The translations under genes and the position numbers were made by a program. Source: Nymphaea colorata (Eukaryota; Streptophyta; Magnoliopsida; Nymphaeales; Nymphaeaceae). Taken from it: a stretch of 64,000 nucleotides of DNA. The notes under the pieces were generated by a model. It was not told the DNA's origin. It made no database searches and saw only the letters and a list, made by a program, of their open reading frames with translations. The DNA is taken from NCBI RefSeq assembly GCF_008831285.2, contig NC_045148.1:11824183-11888182 (forward strand), read 5' to 3'. Shown here in pieces: positions 41,765 to 53,999 of the stretch. Position 1 is the stretch's first letter. Each line of letters starts with the position of its first letter.

Positions 41765-43365
41765 GCCTCCTGCCGCTGATGCTCTGCTTTAACCTGTTGG
41801 CAAACTAAGCACTTTGCCACATATTCTGCAATTTCACGCTTCATTCCAGGCCACCAAAAATTTCTCTTCATATCCTGAAGCATCTTTGTACTGCCAGGGT
41901 GTATAGAAAACTTAGATTTGTGAGCTTCATCAAGCAACTGATGCTTCACCCTTTCATCCTTAGGAACCCACAATCTTTGTCGAAACCGCAATGAACCATC
42001 TTCATCTTGATGCCAAAGAGAATCTGTCTTCTTGCTTTCTTCCATGTTCTTAGCAAACTCTGGATCTTCCTTTTGCTTCATTACAAGTTCTTCCATCAAA
42101 GGATGTCGTATCAAGGCTGTCATCGTTGCCTTGTTCTCATCACAAATGTAAGGCTGCCAAGCTATCACATCTTGCAATAATGTCCAAGAACGAGTCAACA
42201 TACTACACATTGTCGCCTTGGCATGCCTGCTCAACGCATCTGCCACCACATTCGCCTTGCTTGGATGATACGATATGGTGAAATCATAATCCTTTAAATA
42301 TTCGATCCATCTTCTTTGCCTCAAGTTGAGATCCCTTTGCGAGGATATATACTTCAAGGACTTGTGATCTGTAAACACCTCGAATGTTGCACCATAAAGA
42401 TAGTGTCTCCGCATCTTCAATGCGAACACAATTGCTCCCAACTCCAAATCATGAGTGGGATAGTGTTGCTCATGGGCCTTCAACTGCCTTGATGCATAAG
42501 CCACTACACGGCCATGCTGCATCAACACACAACCATATCCGATCCCCGAAGCATCAGTGTAAATCACAAAACCAGAATGACCTGATGGAAGGGTCAAAAT
42601 AGGGGTAGTAGTAAGCTTGACCTTCAAAGTTTGAAAACTCTTCTCACACTCTTCATTCCACACAAACTTCACTCCTTTTCTTAATAGCTTAGTCATGGGC
42701 GTAGCTATTTTCAAAAAGTCTTGTATGAACCTGCGATAGTATCCTGTCAATCCCAAAAAGCTTCTAACCCCAGTTACACTGCAAGGTGTCCTCCAGTCCT
42801 GAACAGCTGACACCTTAGCCGGATCGACCGATACTCCATCCTTCGAGATCACATGACCTAGAAAGTTTACCTTCTCTAGCCAAAATTCACATTTTGAGTA
42901 TTTGGCGTAAAGCTTATGCTTGCGCAAAAGACCCAACACACTTCTCAAGTGGTCTCTGTGCTCTGCCTCACTCTCTGAGTACACCAAAATATCATCAACA
43001 AATACAATAACAAAACGATCCAAAAACTCTTGGAAAACCCGATTCATGAGGTTCATGAACGCTGCGGGAGCATTAGTCAACCCAAAAGGCATGACCCTGA
43101 ATTCATAATGACCATACCTGGTTCGAAAAGCAGTCTTAGAAACATCTTCCTCCCGTATCAAGAGTTGATGGTAGCCTGTCCTCAGATCGATCTTAGAGAA
43201 AACCTTTGCATTCTTAAGCTGATCAAACAAGTCTTCAATTCTTGGAAGCGGATACTTATTCTTGATGGTGACTTGATTCAACATACGATAATCTATGCAC
43301 AAGCGCATAGTCCCATCTTTCTTTTTCACAAACAATACAGGTGCTCCCCAAGGAGACACACTAGG
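41765..43365 (-). pseudogene. G2 reverse transcriptase, RNase H and integrase zinc domain
   Basis: An uninterrupted minus frame of over 500 codons: [52 protein letters not shown] (catalytic FVDD, about 42980-43020), [15 protein letters not shown], RNase [17 protein letters not shown] and [20 protein letters not shown], then integrase [22 protein letters not shown] and [12 protein letters not shown]. It ends in a frameshift near 41762. Confidence 0.93.
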
Positions 43366-44535
43366 TCAGATGAAGCCCTTATCTAAGAGCTCCTGCAGTT
43401 GCTTCTTCAACTCTTCTAACTCTACTGGTGCCATACGGTATGGTGCCTTAGAAATAGGTGTTGTCCTTGGTAACAACTCTATCTTGAACTCCACTTCTCG
43501 AGTTGAAGGCAAACTCGACAATTCCTCAGGAAACACATCAGGATACTCACTCACCACGGCAACATCCTGCAATTTCATCCGTTCAGCCTCATTGATCAAC
43601 ACATTGACCAAGAAGGCAACGCTTCCACTTTCTATCCATCGCTTAGCCTTCAATGCAGACATCAATATCTTATCAGTTCGACTGGCCCTACGAGCACGAA
43701 ATTCCACAGGCTGCATCTCATTAGTCAACATTTGTATCTGCTTCTTCCTGCAATCTATAATGGCATAATGCGCATACAACCAATCCATACCCAAAATCAC
43801 ATCAAACTCACTGAGACCTAGGATCACCAACTGTGCGGGTAGGTGAAGTTGATGGATTTCCACGTCCACATCAGGAAGATACTCACGACACGATTCTTGA
43901 GCATGCATCAGGCTAACAACTTTTAAAATATACGGCATTCTTCTAGCCGACACTTCTAGTGAGGTAGCAAATCGACTAGATATAAAAGAATGCGTCGCTC
44001 CTGCATCAAATAACATTCTAGCAATATGAGAACTGACAAGTAAAGTACCTTCAACGAGGTCGTGTGCCTGGAGCTCCTCCACAGTAGTAGCGTAGACACG
44101 TCCAGACGTCTGTCGTGCGCTAGAAGAACCAGCTTTAGGCTTCTTCAATTCTCTTTCTTTCTTCAACGAGCAATCCTTGATAAAGTGTCTCATACATCCG
44201 CAGTGTAAACAAGCCCCAGTCACCCGATAGCACGGCTTCTCGGGGTGCACACGAAAACAAGTGGGGCACTTCTGAGAAGTCGGAGTGGCCACTGACCCTT
44301 GTGTGGCCTCACTACAGGTAGGCTGGTTCCGTCTGAAAGTTCGATAATCCTGCCTCTCATAAGGCCTTGTCCTGCCCGCAATGTGTTGGCGCTTTATCTG
44401 GGTCCGTCCACCCTGTGAATACTGGCCTGCTTTCTTCTGATGATCCTTCTGTGTCCTTACCCAATCTTCTTCTATACATCGTGCCATTGTAACCGCCTCA
44501 TCCAAGTCACGAGGTTTACTTGTCAACACTTTGCT
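43366..44535 (-). pseudogene. G2 gag C-terminus and aspartic protease
   Basis: A 387-codon minus frame. It contains zinc-binding Cys/His residues CLHCGCMRHFIKDC (about 44175-44215) and the protease active site LFDAGATHSFISSRF (about 43975-44020), with GMDWLYAH later. It runs into the RT approach [20 protein letters not shown]. It is stopped by TGA at 43366-43368 inside KGFI-PSVSPWG, where Arg is normal. Confidence 0.9.
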
Positions 44536-44538
44536 TCA

Positions 44539-45282
44539 TAGTCCATCTCGCAGCCCACGCACAAACTTGCCTGCTCTGGCCTCATCTGTAGTATAAAGGT
44601 GTGGGCAATACACCTCCAAGTGCTGATATCTCGTAATGTACTCTTCTAAGCTCGACTGATTCTACTGCAAATCTAGAAATTCTTGCATTTTCTTGTCTCT
44701 GGCATACACTGAAAAGTATGTGCTGAAGAAGGAATCTCTAAACCGCTTCCATGAGATTGACCCTTGGCCAGCGAACCGAATCTCACTAGTAGATTGCCAA
44801 CAATTCTTGGCATCACCCTTCAACAAATAGGAGCCATAGTTCACTCTATCTTCTTCTGGCACCTTCAGAAGCCCAAAAATACATTCAACCTCTTCAATCC
44901 AGTCCTTTGCCTTGTCATGACTGCCCCCTCCTAAAAAGATAGGCGGCTGCATCGCCATAAACTGCTGATAAGACACTGCCGTTGCCTTCTCCCGAACTGG
45001 AGCACTGGTGTCCCCTGAAGGAGATGCATTACTCCTCTGATTACCGACCATCGACTGCACTAACGTGGTCAGCGTCTGCAATGTGGTCAGCAATATATTC
45101 TGCTGATCCACTAGCGGAGTCTGTCTCGGTGGGGTTTGGGCACCCCCACCTAGCTGGGCATACTGGGGCTCTGACGCACTGTCACCCCGTGGAGTATGCG
45201 CATCAGAATGGGTTGAGCTGGGCTCTCTATGTGCCTCTGAAGACGGCCCAGCTCGCTTCTTACCCCTACGATGATATTCCAT
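44539..45282 (-). pseudogene. G2 gag
   Basis: ATG at 45282 (MEYHRRGKKRAGPSSEA). The low-complexity N-terminus leads to the retrotransposon gag domain: KDWIEEVECIFGLLKVPEED, GDAKNCWQ and WKRFRDSFFSTYFSVYARDK. TAG at 44662-44664 interrupts EFLDLQ-NQSSLEEY, and TGA at 44536-44538 interrupts the next block. Both look like C-to-T changes (CAG, CGA). Confidence 0.88.
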
Positions 45283-45478
45283 TTGTAAAAACAAGATCCT
45301 TTATTCTCAAATCACGACCAATACCAAACTCACAAGTCAAATCACAACGTGCATTAGCACGAAGTTCAAAACATAGATCACATTACATACTTATACTTGA
45401 AAAATCAAAACTACAATAACCAACTAATCAAACAAATGCGTACCTGGGCAACACGGCTTTATAATAGGGTTTTCCATT

Positions 45479-45490
45479 ACTCTGATACCA
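45479..45490 (-). other. G2 primer-binding site
   Basis: The minus strand reads TGGTATCAGAGT, one mismatch from the initiator Met tRNA complement, four bases from the 5' LTR. Confidence 0.88.
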
Positions 45491-45494
45491 AAAC

Positions 45495-48492
45495 TGTCAC
45501 ACCCCGACCTTTTAAACAACAAACCTTTTTTTTTCTAAACATAAAGCATCGATGTGTGACTACCCAACAATTCAAAAAGATGATGAGCCAAGCAATTCAA
45601 AACAGTGGTGTGAACTTTCATTTATATAACCATTTTGTTTCATACAAATTCACATTTATGTGCATGACCAAAATGCCCCAAAATCATAACATTGATGCCT
45701 AACAAAAAGAAGACATCAATAAAACCAAAACATGACGCGCCGGCACTACAAACGACAATCCCAAAACCTCCCCAGTAGGATGTGAGTGAAGCCATCTGCT
45801 CAATCTGTTGCCTCGGGTCCGCCAAAACCTGAAAAAGAAAACAACTGAAGGCTCAGCCTTCGCAGTATGGCAACAAGCCAGGAAAATGCCAAACCCTCTC
45901 AAGTAAGGATCAAATAAACGAACAAATATCAACCCATCTATCGTCATGTCGTGTCAGAGTACGACACGTAAAAGCCACTTGATGGCCACACTAACACAAC
46001 ATCAGTCACATGCGAAGCATGCTTAAACATAACACTTGCATTCATATCAATCACATATACGTCAGTCACATGCATTCTATCAAACACATTACATTTTCAT
46101 TAACTTTAGTGCATTAACAGTTCCTGTGGGTGCAACACAAGCACGTGCACACCACGGGCGGCCTACAGCTGAGAGACAACCCCCGTGGTGGCCCATAACA
46201 GTATGGATCCATTTCACCCGCTGCAGCGGTAAAGCACTCATCCTTGGATGTGTGAAGTCCAAGGTGAGATACTTAGCCTTCCCTACGACACCCAGATTGG
46301 GAAGGCGGGATCCCAACACTCCAAGCACAACACACAACAGAACCCTGGGGCCTTGCACCGCCTGTGCTCCGACAGGCGAGACCAGTGGCAAGAACGGGAC
46401 GACTCCCAAACACACAGCCACATCTCACTGGCCTCTCATCTCTTAATCATTCATTATTATCATTAGAATAATGCATTCACAAACTGACTGGCTAGTTCAT
46501 GAGGTTGGTACACTCCACGAGTGCATTCACACCTCCAGTTGCCTCCACATGAGGTCTACACATAACACTAATAGTCATAGGTAGCCGTCAAACAATATGG
46601 GTACAATTACTCTCTATTTCATCCATTTGCATCGTTGCCCATGGCAATGCATATGCAACAACGTACACATTCATATCAATCATCACATCAATCCTCACAT
46701 CAAACACGTCAATCACCTCTTTGAAAAACTTAGCCAATCCATAGAGAGTAGTCTCGATCCGCAGTTGGCTCGTAGCTGTCCTATGTAGCTATCATTTTAT
46801 GATGCTTTCTAATGCACAATTGGGATCGAGGAGACACTCGACTCGATACCCCGCCTCATCTGTCCTAAACAGATATCAATTCTAGCATGCACATGCCAAT
46901 GCGTAACATTTTCAAAACAAAAGACTAATAATCTTTCTAACCCATTCATATCATATAAGCAACATACATATACTCATTCACAAAGCAGTCAATCAATTTA
47001 ACATCACAATCCTAGGATCCCTTGATCCTAGGAGCACACAATCACACATTTGCCCCAGGCAAGGATTTGCCTGGAATGTCGTCATACCTGTGGCGCGCAC
47101 ACCAATTTTTTCAAAATGCCTCAAGCTTCGAACTCAAGGTCGACGGGATGTGCCCGGTGCACCTGCAAACATAAACAAGAATAAGGTTTCTACTAGATAC
47201 CTACACAAATCAAACAAAAACCAACAAATACAAAATAAAATCCTTGAGGCACCTGTCGTCGCCTCAAGAGGGTGTCGACAGGTAGTGTCGACCCACAAAG
47301 CCCTCAAGAGGGTCTCTCCTCCATCCTAGAGGTCACCACCAGAGGCTTAAGCTTTTGCACCATCGATTTGAATCGATCACTAATTCATTTTTCTCTTGCT
47401 TCCTTAGTGAAGGTGTCTTCCCAATATGTACCCCTCTTCCTTCCCATACATACTATCCACGTCGACAAAGACGCTCTCAAGCATTCACAAAGACGGTCCT
47501 ACACTTCTCCACAACATCAGAATCGTAACCATGCTTCTCTATTGCTTCACAAATTAACTCATCATGCTTAAATGATCATCAGAGGCATGAATCAACACAT
47601 CTTCATCATAATCCCAAACTTTTCCCAAAAACAAAATCTCTAACATGCGTCCCAATTCATCAATTCTAAACTCTAACATGCTCAAGCAATAATTATACAT
47701 GCTCTACTATATAATATCCAATAATCTAAGCTCAAATAGGCTTTGCTCACCCCAATCTAAGCGTCCAAACTGTTGTGATGCCTCAAACAGCCACCTCAAG
47801 CATACAGTCGGTCCCCAAATGGCAGAAATCGTGTCAAGCCGCCACCACCAATGCCTTCTATTCACTGTTACAAAGAGAATGATGCACCCTCAAACTGAAA
47901 TTCCAATCCAACAGCCACAATTAAAGAGAACAAGCAAGAACGTGCTCAAGAGGAGGAGTTCGGCTAAAATATTGGTTCGATTGGGGGAGGCTGAGATCTG
48001 AGAAAGAGCACGAGAATGAGCAGGGAGAAAACATCAACAGAGATGGGAGACAGACAAAGGGGTAGGGTTCGGACCGTGAGGGAAGGGTCTGCATGGGAAG
48101 GAGGAGGAGAAGAAAGAAGAGGAAGGAGGAGCAGGCGAGGGAGAAGGAGGCGAGAGAAGAAGGGAAGAGAGCTCGGGCAAGGAGGAGAGGGACAGCGTGT
48201 GGGAGGAGAGAGAGTGTTGTAGAGAGGAGGGATGCACAGGAAAGGAGGAGAAAAATAGGCAGAGAGGGCGAGAGAGGGAGCTTACCCGCGAGCTGCCGCC
48301 GTCACCATCGCCGTCGCCTTCTTCTGCTTCGCTGAGTTCCGGTCGTGGGTAAGGGGAGACGAAGAGGGGAAACGAGGGAGAAGAAGGAAAGACGAGAGAG
48401 GGGAGGCGGAGTCGGGCTCGCTCACGTGTGAGGGGCTCAGGTCTAGGTCCGGACCTTGACCCAACCCGTCCTGCCAAACAACGAGCATTACA
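45495..48492 (-). repeat. G2 5' LTR
   Basis: 2998 bp, TGTCACACCCCGACC to GCATTACA. It contains about 35 extra purine-rich bases near 48172-48208 relative to the 3' LTR. Followed by TSD CTCAC. It contains the presumed promoter, whose position I cannot assign. Confidence 0.93.
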
Positions 48493-48497
48493 CTCAC

Positions 48498-49200
48498 TAT
48501 CTTGCCAATGTATAACTTTGGGAGACTTTCCAATGATTGACTGATCTTGGTTGATAGAAAATTAGTAGACTTTGTAAGTCGATCTACAATCACTCATATG
48601 GCATCATGTTGTTTTCTGGTGTGAGGCAAACCAACCACAAAATTCATCGTAATGCCCCCCATTTTCACGTTGGGATATCTATTCTTTGCAACAAGCCTTC
48701 TGGCCGTTGATGTTCAACTTTGACCCGCTTACAAACTAAGCATTATGCAATTTTGCGCTTCATTTCAAGCCACCAAAAATTTTGTTTCATATCATGAAAC
48801 ATCTTTGTACTACCAGGATGTATGAAAAAATTAGATTTGTGAGCTTCATCAAGCAACTTACGCTTTACCCCTTCATCTCTAGGGACCCACAATCTTTGTT
48901 GAAACCACAATGAATCATCTTCATCTTGATACCAAAGAAAATATGCCTTCTTACTCTCTCATATTTTTAGCAAACTCAGCTTTTGCTTCAAGATAAGCTC
49001 CTCCAATAGAGAATGTCGTATCAAGGTAGTCATTGTTGCTTTTTTCTCATCACATAGGTGAGGCTGTCATGCTATTACCTCTTGCAACAATGTCCAAAAA
49101 CGAGTCAACATACTACATATTATTGTCTTAGCATGTCTGCACAATGCATCAGTCACCACATTTGACTTTTCTGGATGATATGATATTTTGAAATCATAAT
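48498..49200 (-). pseudogene. G1 integrase N-part
   Basis: The minus strand reads VDRLTKSTNFLSTKISQSLE, then SLPKLYIGKIV at the G2 junction. Upstream HHCC-region sequence is parallel to G2 41770-41990 but has many stops and small deletions. Confidence 0.8.
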
Positions 49201-49640
49201 CCTTTAAGTATTCAATTCATCTTCTTTGTCTTAGATTGAGATCCTTTCGAGAGAATATGTACTTTAATGACTTGTGGTCTGTAAACAACTCAAATATTAC
49301 CCCATAGAGATAGTGTCTTCGTATCTTTAATGTGAATACAACCGCTCCTAACTCCAAATTATGAGTGGGATAATGTTTTTCATGTGCCTTCAACTGTCTT
49401 GATAAATAAGCCAATGCACGACCATGTTGTATCAATACACAACCATAATTGATTCCTGATGTATCGGTGTACACCACAAATCCTGAATGACCCCGATGGA
49501 AGCGCCAAAATAGGGGCGGTGGTAAGCTTGTCCTTCAAAGTTTGGAAACTCTTTTCACACTCCTCATTCCAAATAAACTTCACTCCATTTCTCAATAGTT
49601 TAGTCATGGATGTAGCTATTTTCAAAAAGTCTTGTATGAA
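49201..49640 (-). pseudogene. G1 RNase H
   Basis: Minus frames 49217-49477 ([40 protein letters not shown]) and 49380-49625 ([18 protein letters not shown]) are the same domain as in G2, separated by a frameshift near 49490. Confidence 0.88.
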
Positions 49641-50600
49641 CCTGTGACACTATCCTGCCAACCCCAAAAAGCTTCTAACCTTAGTTATACTGCAAGGCGT
49701 CCTCTAGTCCTGTACAACCAACACCTTAGCTGGATCTATGGAAACTCTATCCTTTGAGATCACATGACTAAGAAAGTTTACCTTCTCTAGCCAAAATTTA
49801 CATTTTGAGTACTTGGCATATAACTTATGCTTGCGCAAAATACCCAACACACTCTTTAAGTGATCTTTGTGTTCTGTCTTCCTATATGAGTACACCAAAA
49901 TATCATCAACAAACACATTAACAAACCTATCCAAATAGTCTTGAAAAACTCAATTCATGAGGTTCATAAACGCTGCAAGAGCATTTGTCCACCCAAAAGA
50001 CATGACCCTGAATTCATAGGGCTCATATCTAGTTCGAAATGCAGTCTTAGCAACATCGTCCTCCCTTATCAAAGGTCGATGGTAACCAGTCCTCAAATCA
50101 ATCTTGGAGAATACCTTTGCATTGTTGAGCTGATCAAACAAGTCATCGATTCTAGGAAGCGGATACTTATTCTTGATGGTAACTTGATTCAACATGTGGT
50201 AATCTATGCACAAGCGCATCGTTTCATCATTCTTTTTAACAAACAATACGAGTACTCCCCAAGGTGAACCACTAGGTCGAATGAAGCCCTTATCTAAGAG
50301 CTCATGCAATTGCTTCTTCAATTCTTCTAACTCTGTTAGTGCCATACGATGTGGTGCTTTAGAAGTAGGAGTTGTCCCTTGTAACAAATCTATCTTGTAC
50401 TGAACTTCCTGTGTTGGAGGCAAACTGGATAGCTCTTCGAGAAACACATCTGGATACTCACTCACAATGGCAACATCCTCTAACTTCACTGGCTCGTTCT
50501 CACTAGTCAACACATTGACCAAGAATGCAACACTCTCATTTTCTAACAATTGTTTAGCCTTTAGTGCAGACACCAATATCTTATCGGTTTGATTGGCTTT
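49641..50600 (-). pseudogene. G1 reverse transcriptase
   Basis: Minus frames 49704-49934 ([20 protein letters not shown], catalytic FVDD) and 49950-50576 ([38 protein letters not shown]). Close to G2 but with a stop between the frames near 49940. Confidence 0.9.
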
Positions 50601-51250
50601 TCATGCTTGGAATTCTACTGGTTGCATCTCATTTGTCAACAACTGTATCTGCTTTTTTCTGCAATCTATGTTGGCATAATGCGTATATAGTCAATCCATG
50701 CCTAAAATTACATCAAACCCACTAAGACTTATGATCACCAACTGTGCTGGTAAATGGTGTTGATGGATCTCCATGTCTACGTCAGGTAGATATAGGCTAC
50801 ACGAATCTTGTGCATGCATAGGGCTGACCACTTTTAAAACATATGACATCATCTTAGCTGACACCTCTAGTGAAATGGCAAATCGACTAGATATAAAAGA
50901 ATGAGTCGCCCCTGCATCAAACAACACAGTAGCAATGTGAGAACCAACAAGTAATACACCTTCGATGAGATCGTGTGCTTGAAGCTCCTCCACAGTAGTT
51001 ACATAGACATGCCCAGTCATCTATTGAGCACTAGAAGGACCGACCTCGGCTTCTTCAACTCTTTTCCTCGCATTGTGGGGCAATCTTTAATGAAGTGTCT
51101 CATCCTTCCGCAGTCCAAACATGCTTCGGTCTCCCGATAGCATGGCTTCCCAGGGTGCACACGTGAGCAATTAGGGCACCTCGGTAGAGTCAGAGTAGTC
51201 ACTGCCCCCTGTATGGTGTCACTGCGGTTTGGCCTATTCTGCCTAAATGC
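50601..51250 (-). pseudogene. G1 protease and gag zinc knuckle
   Basis: The frame at 50691-51020 has VLFDAGATHSFISSRFAIS. The frame at 51017-51202 has CPNCSRVHPGKPCYRET and CLDCGRMRHFIKDC. A frameshift near 51020 separates them. Homology to the G2 gag is lost by about 51250, the truncation point of G1. Confidence 0.87.
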
Positions 51251-51550
51251 TTAGTGAGTTCCTTGCACAGGGTGTGCCCCTTCGGCCCGATTATCTTGCC
51301 TTTTCAGCATAGTAAACAATTCTGCATGGTATAATTGGGATTGCTGCTCTAATGGTCCTAGATGGATGATGGGAGAAATTAGTGCCTCTCATCGGCACAT
51401 TGGGCTGCATGAATGCAATCCCACAAGTCTGTCATAGGGGCGGATAAGTTCAAAGGGCCATTGGAATATCAGAAAGGACATTTATTGCATTGTTCTTCGG
51501 CCCTTTATTGCACTCAATGGCAAAATCATAGCACATAAGTCATGTTACTT

Positions 51551-51832
51551 CTACTGGGTGGGGTTGGAAAAGTGCTGCCTCGTTAAGTATTTGAAGCTCG
51601 CATGATCAATCTTCACGATGAACTGCTTCCCAATCAAGTCGGGGCGCCATTTTTCAATGGCCACGGCTATGACTAGCATTTCCTTCTCATAAGTGGAGAA
51701 AGACTTAGCTCTCTCTAACATTGTTAGGCTATTATAAATGTGGTGGTCTTGACATAGGACTGCCGCCACTTGAACGACACAAGCATTTGTCTCCATCACA
51801 AACGTCTTGGTGAAGTCAGGCAAGGCTAGCAC
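51551..51832 (-). pseudogene. G5 RNase H
   Basis: A 93-codon minus frame: LPDFTKTFVMETNACVVQVA (Asn-Ala where Asp-Ala is catalytic), FSTYEKEMLVIAVAIEKWRP and IVKIDHASFKYLTRQHFSNP. The altered D-A suggests loss of activity. Confidence 0.82.
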
Positions 51833-51971
51833 TGATCTGTCATCATGTCCTTCTTCTACTCTAAAAAGGTTGCTTGTTTCTTATCTGTCCACTCCCATGC
51901 CCCTTTTCGTAGTATGCATGTAAAAGGAGCTGCAATACTACTATATCCATGCATGAATCTATGGCAGTAGC

Positions 51972-52345
51972 CTATAAGGCCCAGTGCTTCAAGTGCTTTT
52001 GGAGAGTGGAGCTGTATACAAGAATATCATCAAAAAATGCAAAAACAAACTTCCTCAAGTAGGTACAGAAAATATCATTCATGCACCTTTGGAAGGTGGT
52101 TGTTGCTTTAGTGAGCCCAAATGGCATAACTAGAACTTCACGATTGCAGAATATGGTCTTGGCCAAGTTCTCCTTAGCCATTCGTATTTGCTTGTACCTT
52201 GCTCGTAAACCTATCTTGGTAAAGAATGTGGCACCCAGGAGCTCATCCAACAATTTGTCTATCACATATAGTGGTTATTTATCCTTCATCATGACCTCGT
52301 TTAAGGCCCGGTAGTCCATGCAAAATTTTCATGTGTCATCTTTCT
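51972..52345 (-). pseudogene. G5 RT segment, left copy
   Basis: The frame at 51972-52265 reads IDKLLDELLGATFFTKIGLR, VLVMPFGLTKATTTFQRCMN and FVFAFFDDILVYSSTLQKHL (catalytic FFDD). The same blocks recur about 690 bp to the right. Confidence 0.82.
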
Positions 52346-52549
52346 TCTTTACCAAAAGGTCGGTTGAAGAGAAAGTGCTACTTGTGGATCGTATGAGGTT
52401 GGCCTCAATTATGTCTCACTTTAATCTCTTGAGTGCTGCTCGTGGGACATACTCTCATGGCCTATGCATTAGACACCAATTTGATATGGTAATCATGGGT
52501 CTGCTTCAATGGGAGCCTGGCGGGCTCTTCGAATACATTTGGAAACTCA

Positions 52550-53202
52550 TCAAATATGCCCCTTTCGTGTTAGAATACGGCCCAAGTTTGATACTTTTTG
52601 CTGCCCCAAACTGCACTTACAGAACTTGGCATAGAGTTGGTTCTCTTGGAGGATTCTCAATAATATACACGAATGCTCTAAGTGCTTTTGGAGAGTGGGG
52701 CTGCATACAAGAATATCATCAAAAAACACGAGAACAAACTTCTGTAGGTAGGCATAGAAAATATCCATCATGCAGATTTGGAAGGTGGCCAGTGCATTAG
52801 TGAGCTCAAATGGCATCACTTGAAACTCAGTGACTGTTGTGGATGTGGAATGCAATCTTAGCCACATCCTCCTCGATTATTAGAATATGGTGATACCAAG
52901 CTCATAAATCTATCTTGGTGAAGAATGTGTTACCCATGAGCTCATCCAACAATTTGTCTATCACTAGTATTGAATGTTTATCCTTCATTCATAATGACCT
53001 TGTTTAGGGCTCAGTAGTCCACGCAAAGTCTCCACGTGTCATCTTTCTTCTTCACCAAGAGGACGGGTGAAGAGAAGGCACTGATCATGAACCGTATGAC
53101 ATTGGTGTCGATCACCTCTCGCCCTAATCTCTCGATTTCGCCGTACTGTGCATGGTTGTATTGATAGGGACGTTCGCTCATGGCATGTGTGCTAAGCACC
53201 AA
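52550..53202 (-). pseudogene. G5 RT segment, right copy
   Basis: The frame at 52550-52867 (FQVMPFELTNALATFQICMM, FVLVFFDDILVCSPTLQKHL) and the frame at 53011-53202 (FSSPVLLVKKKDDTWRLCVD) form an RT N-terminal half. This copy extends further in the C-terminal direction (LYAKFCKCSLGQQKVSNLGR) than its counterpart. Confidence 0.82.
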
Positions 53203-53579
53203 TTGGATGTGGTGATCATGGGTTCGCTTCGGTGGAAAGCCAGTGGGGTCTTTTGACTACATCTGGAAACTCCTCTAACATGCTTATGACTTCTATTGGC
53301 ATGTCCTCATGTGGCTCATTCTCTCCAGCCGTGTAGGCCATCAACAAATAAGTTGGCTGGTCAGCATGAAGGGCTCACAAGGCCTCTTTGGGTGTTGCGT
53401 GGTAGTTTAATATTGCAGTTTTCCCATCCCCCTTAGGCAACTAGAAAGTCCTAGCAGGTTTAGTGGCCCTAGATGGTGTGACTGGTGTAGGGCACCGAGT
53501 GGGGGCCATTGTGGCCAGCTTATGATAGGTCATCGGCTGCCAGCTGCCGGTTCTTCTCCTAGATCATATTGGCCCTATG

Positions 53580-53990
53580 ATAACTGTCCTGCAATGATTG
53601 GGGCTGTTAGTGAGCATCTCAAGCTTGATGTCTTCCCTCAAGCCACCAATAAAGGATGACATAAGGCACCCTTCAGCCAGTCCTGGACCATGTTACTAAG
53701 GTCCTCATGCTCTGTTTGGTAGTCTCTCACTGTCCCTTTTTGCTTCAATTCTTTTAGCTATATCTCGTAATCAGGAAAGGATGACTCTTCAAACCGGATT
53801 ATGACCTCATCTACTAGTTCTTCCCAAGTGAGGATCGACCGGTTTTGTGTGAGCCACCGATATCGAAGTGTAGGATTGCTATAGGTGCCTACCACTCTCA
53901 TAGAACTTGTTGGCACTCAAAATATTGATGGACCTTATAGATTCATTCTTGAGCTTTTTGTCCATTATGTATGGGAAGTTGAACTTGATC
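53580..53990 (-). pseudogene. G5 gag domain
   Basis: The minus strand, with frame changes, reads QLKELKQKGTVRDYQTEHED, LSNMVQDW and GGLREDIKLEML-like sequence, the Retrotrans_gag pattern. No uninterrupted frame longer than about 60 codons. Confidence 0.65.
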
Positions 53991-53999
53991 CAGGGTAAA

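Larger units (their letters stand above)
37682..48492 (-). mobile_element. G2: complete Tekay/Del-like gypsy inside G1 integrase
   Basis: 10811 bp on the minus strand. LTRs at 37682-40624 and 45495-48492 (TGTMACAC at left, GCATTACA at right). Flanking 5-bp repeats CTCAC (37677-37681 and 48493-48497) are identical. The PBS is at 45479-45490 and the polypurine tract at about 40625-40645. The internal region codes gag, protease, RT, RNase H, integrase and chromodomain in order. Removing G2 restores the G1 integrase junction LYIGKIV / LREVPKSI. LTRs are very similar (about 1-3% different by eye), so it is probably the youngest large insertion here. Coding frames contain six stops and one frameshift. 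Confidence 0.95.
33642..51250 (-). mobile_element. G1: Tekay/Del-like chromodomain gypsy, host of G2
   Basis: Minus-strand Ty3/gypsy. The 3' LTR is 33642-36748 (3.1 kb, starting TATCACACC), with chromodomain/integrase C-terminus 36826-37681 and, after the G2 insertion, integrase, RNase H, RT, protease and gag zinc knuckle between 48498 and about 51250. The 5' part of gag and the 5' LTR are missing at about 51250, where another gypsy (G5) begins. Left flank CTTAG; no matching right TSD can be seen. Confidence 0.85.
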
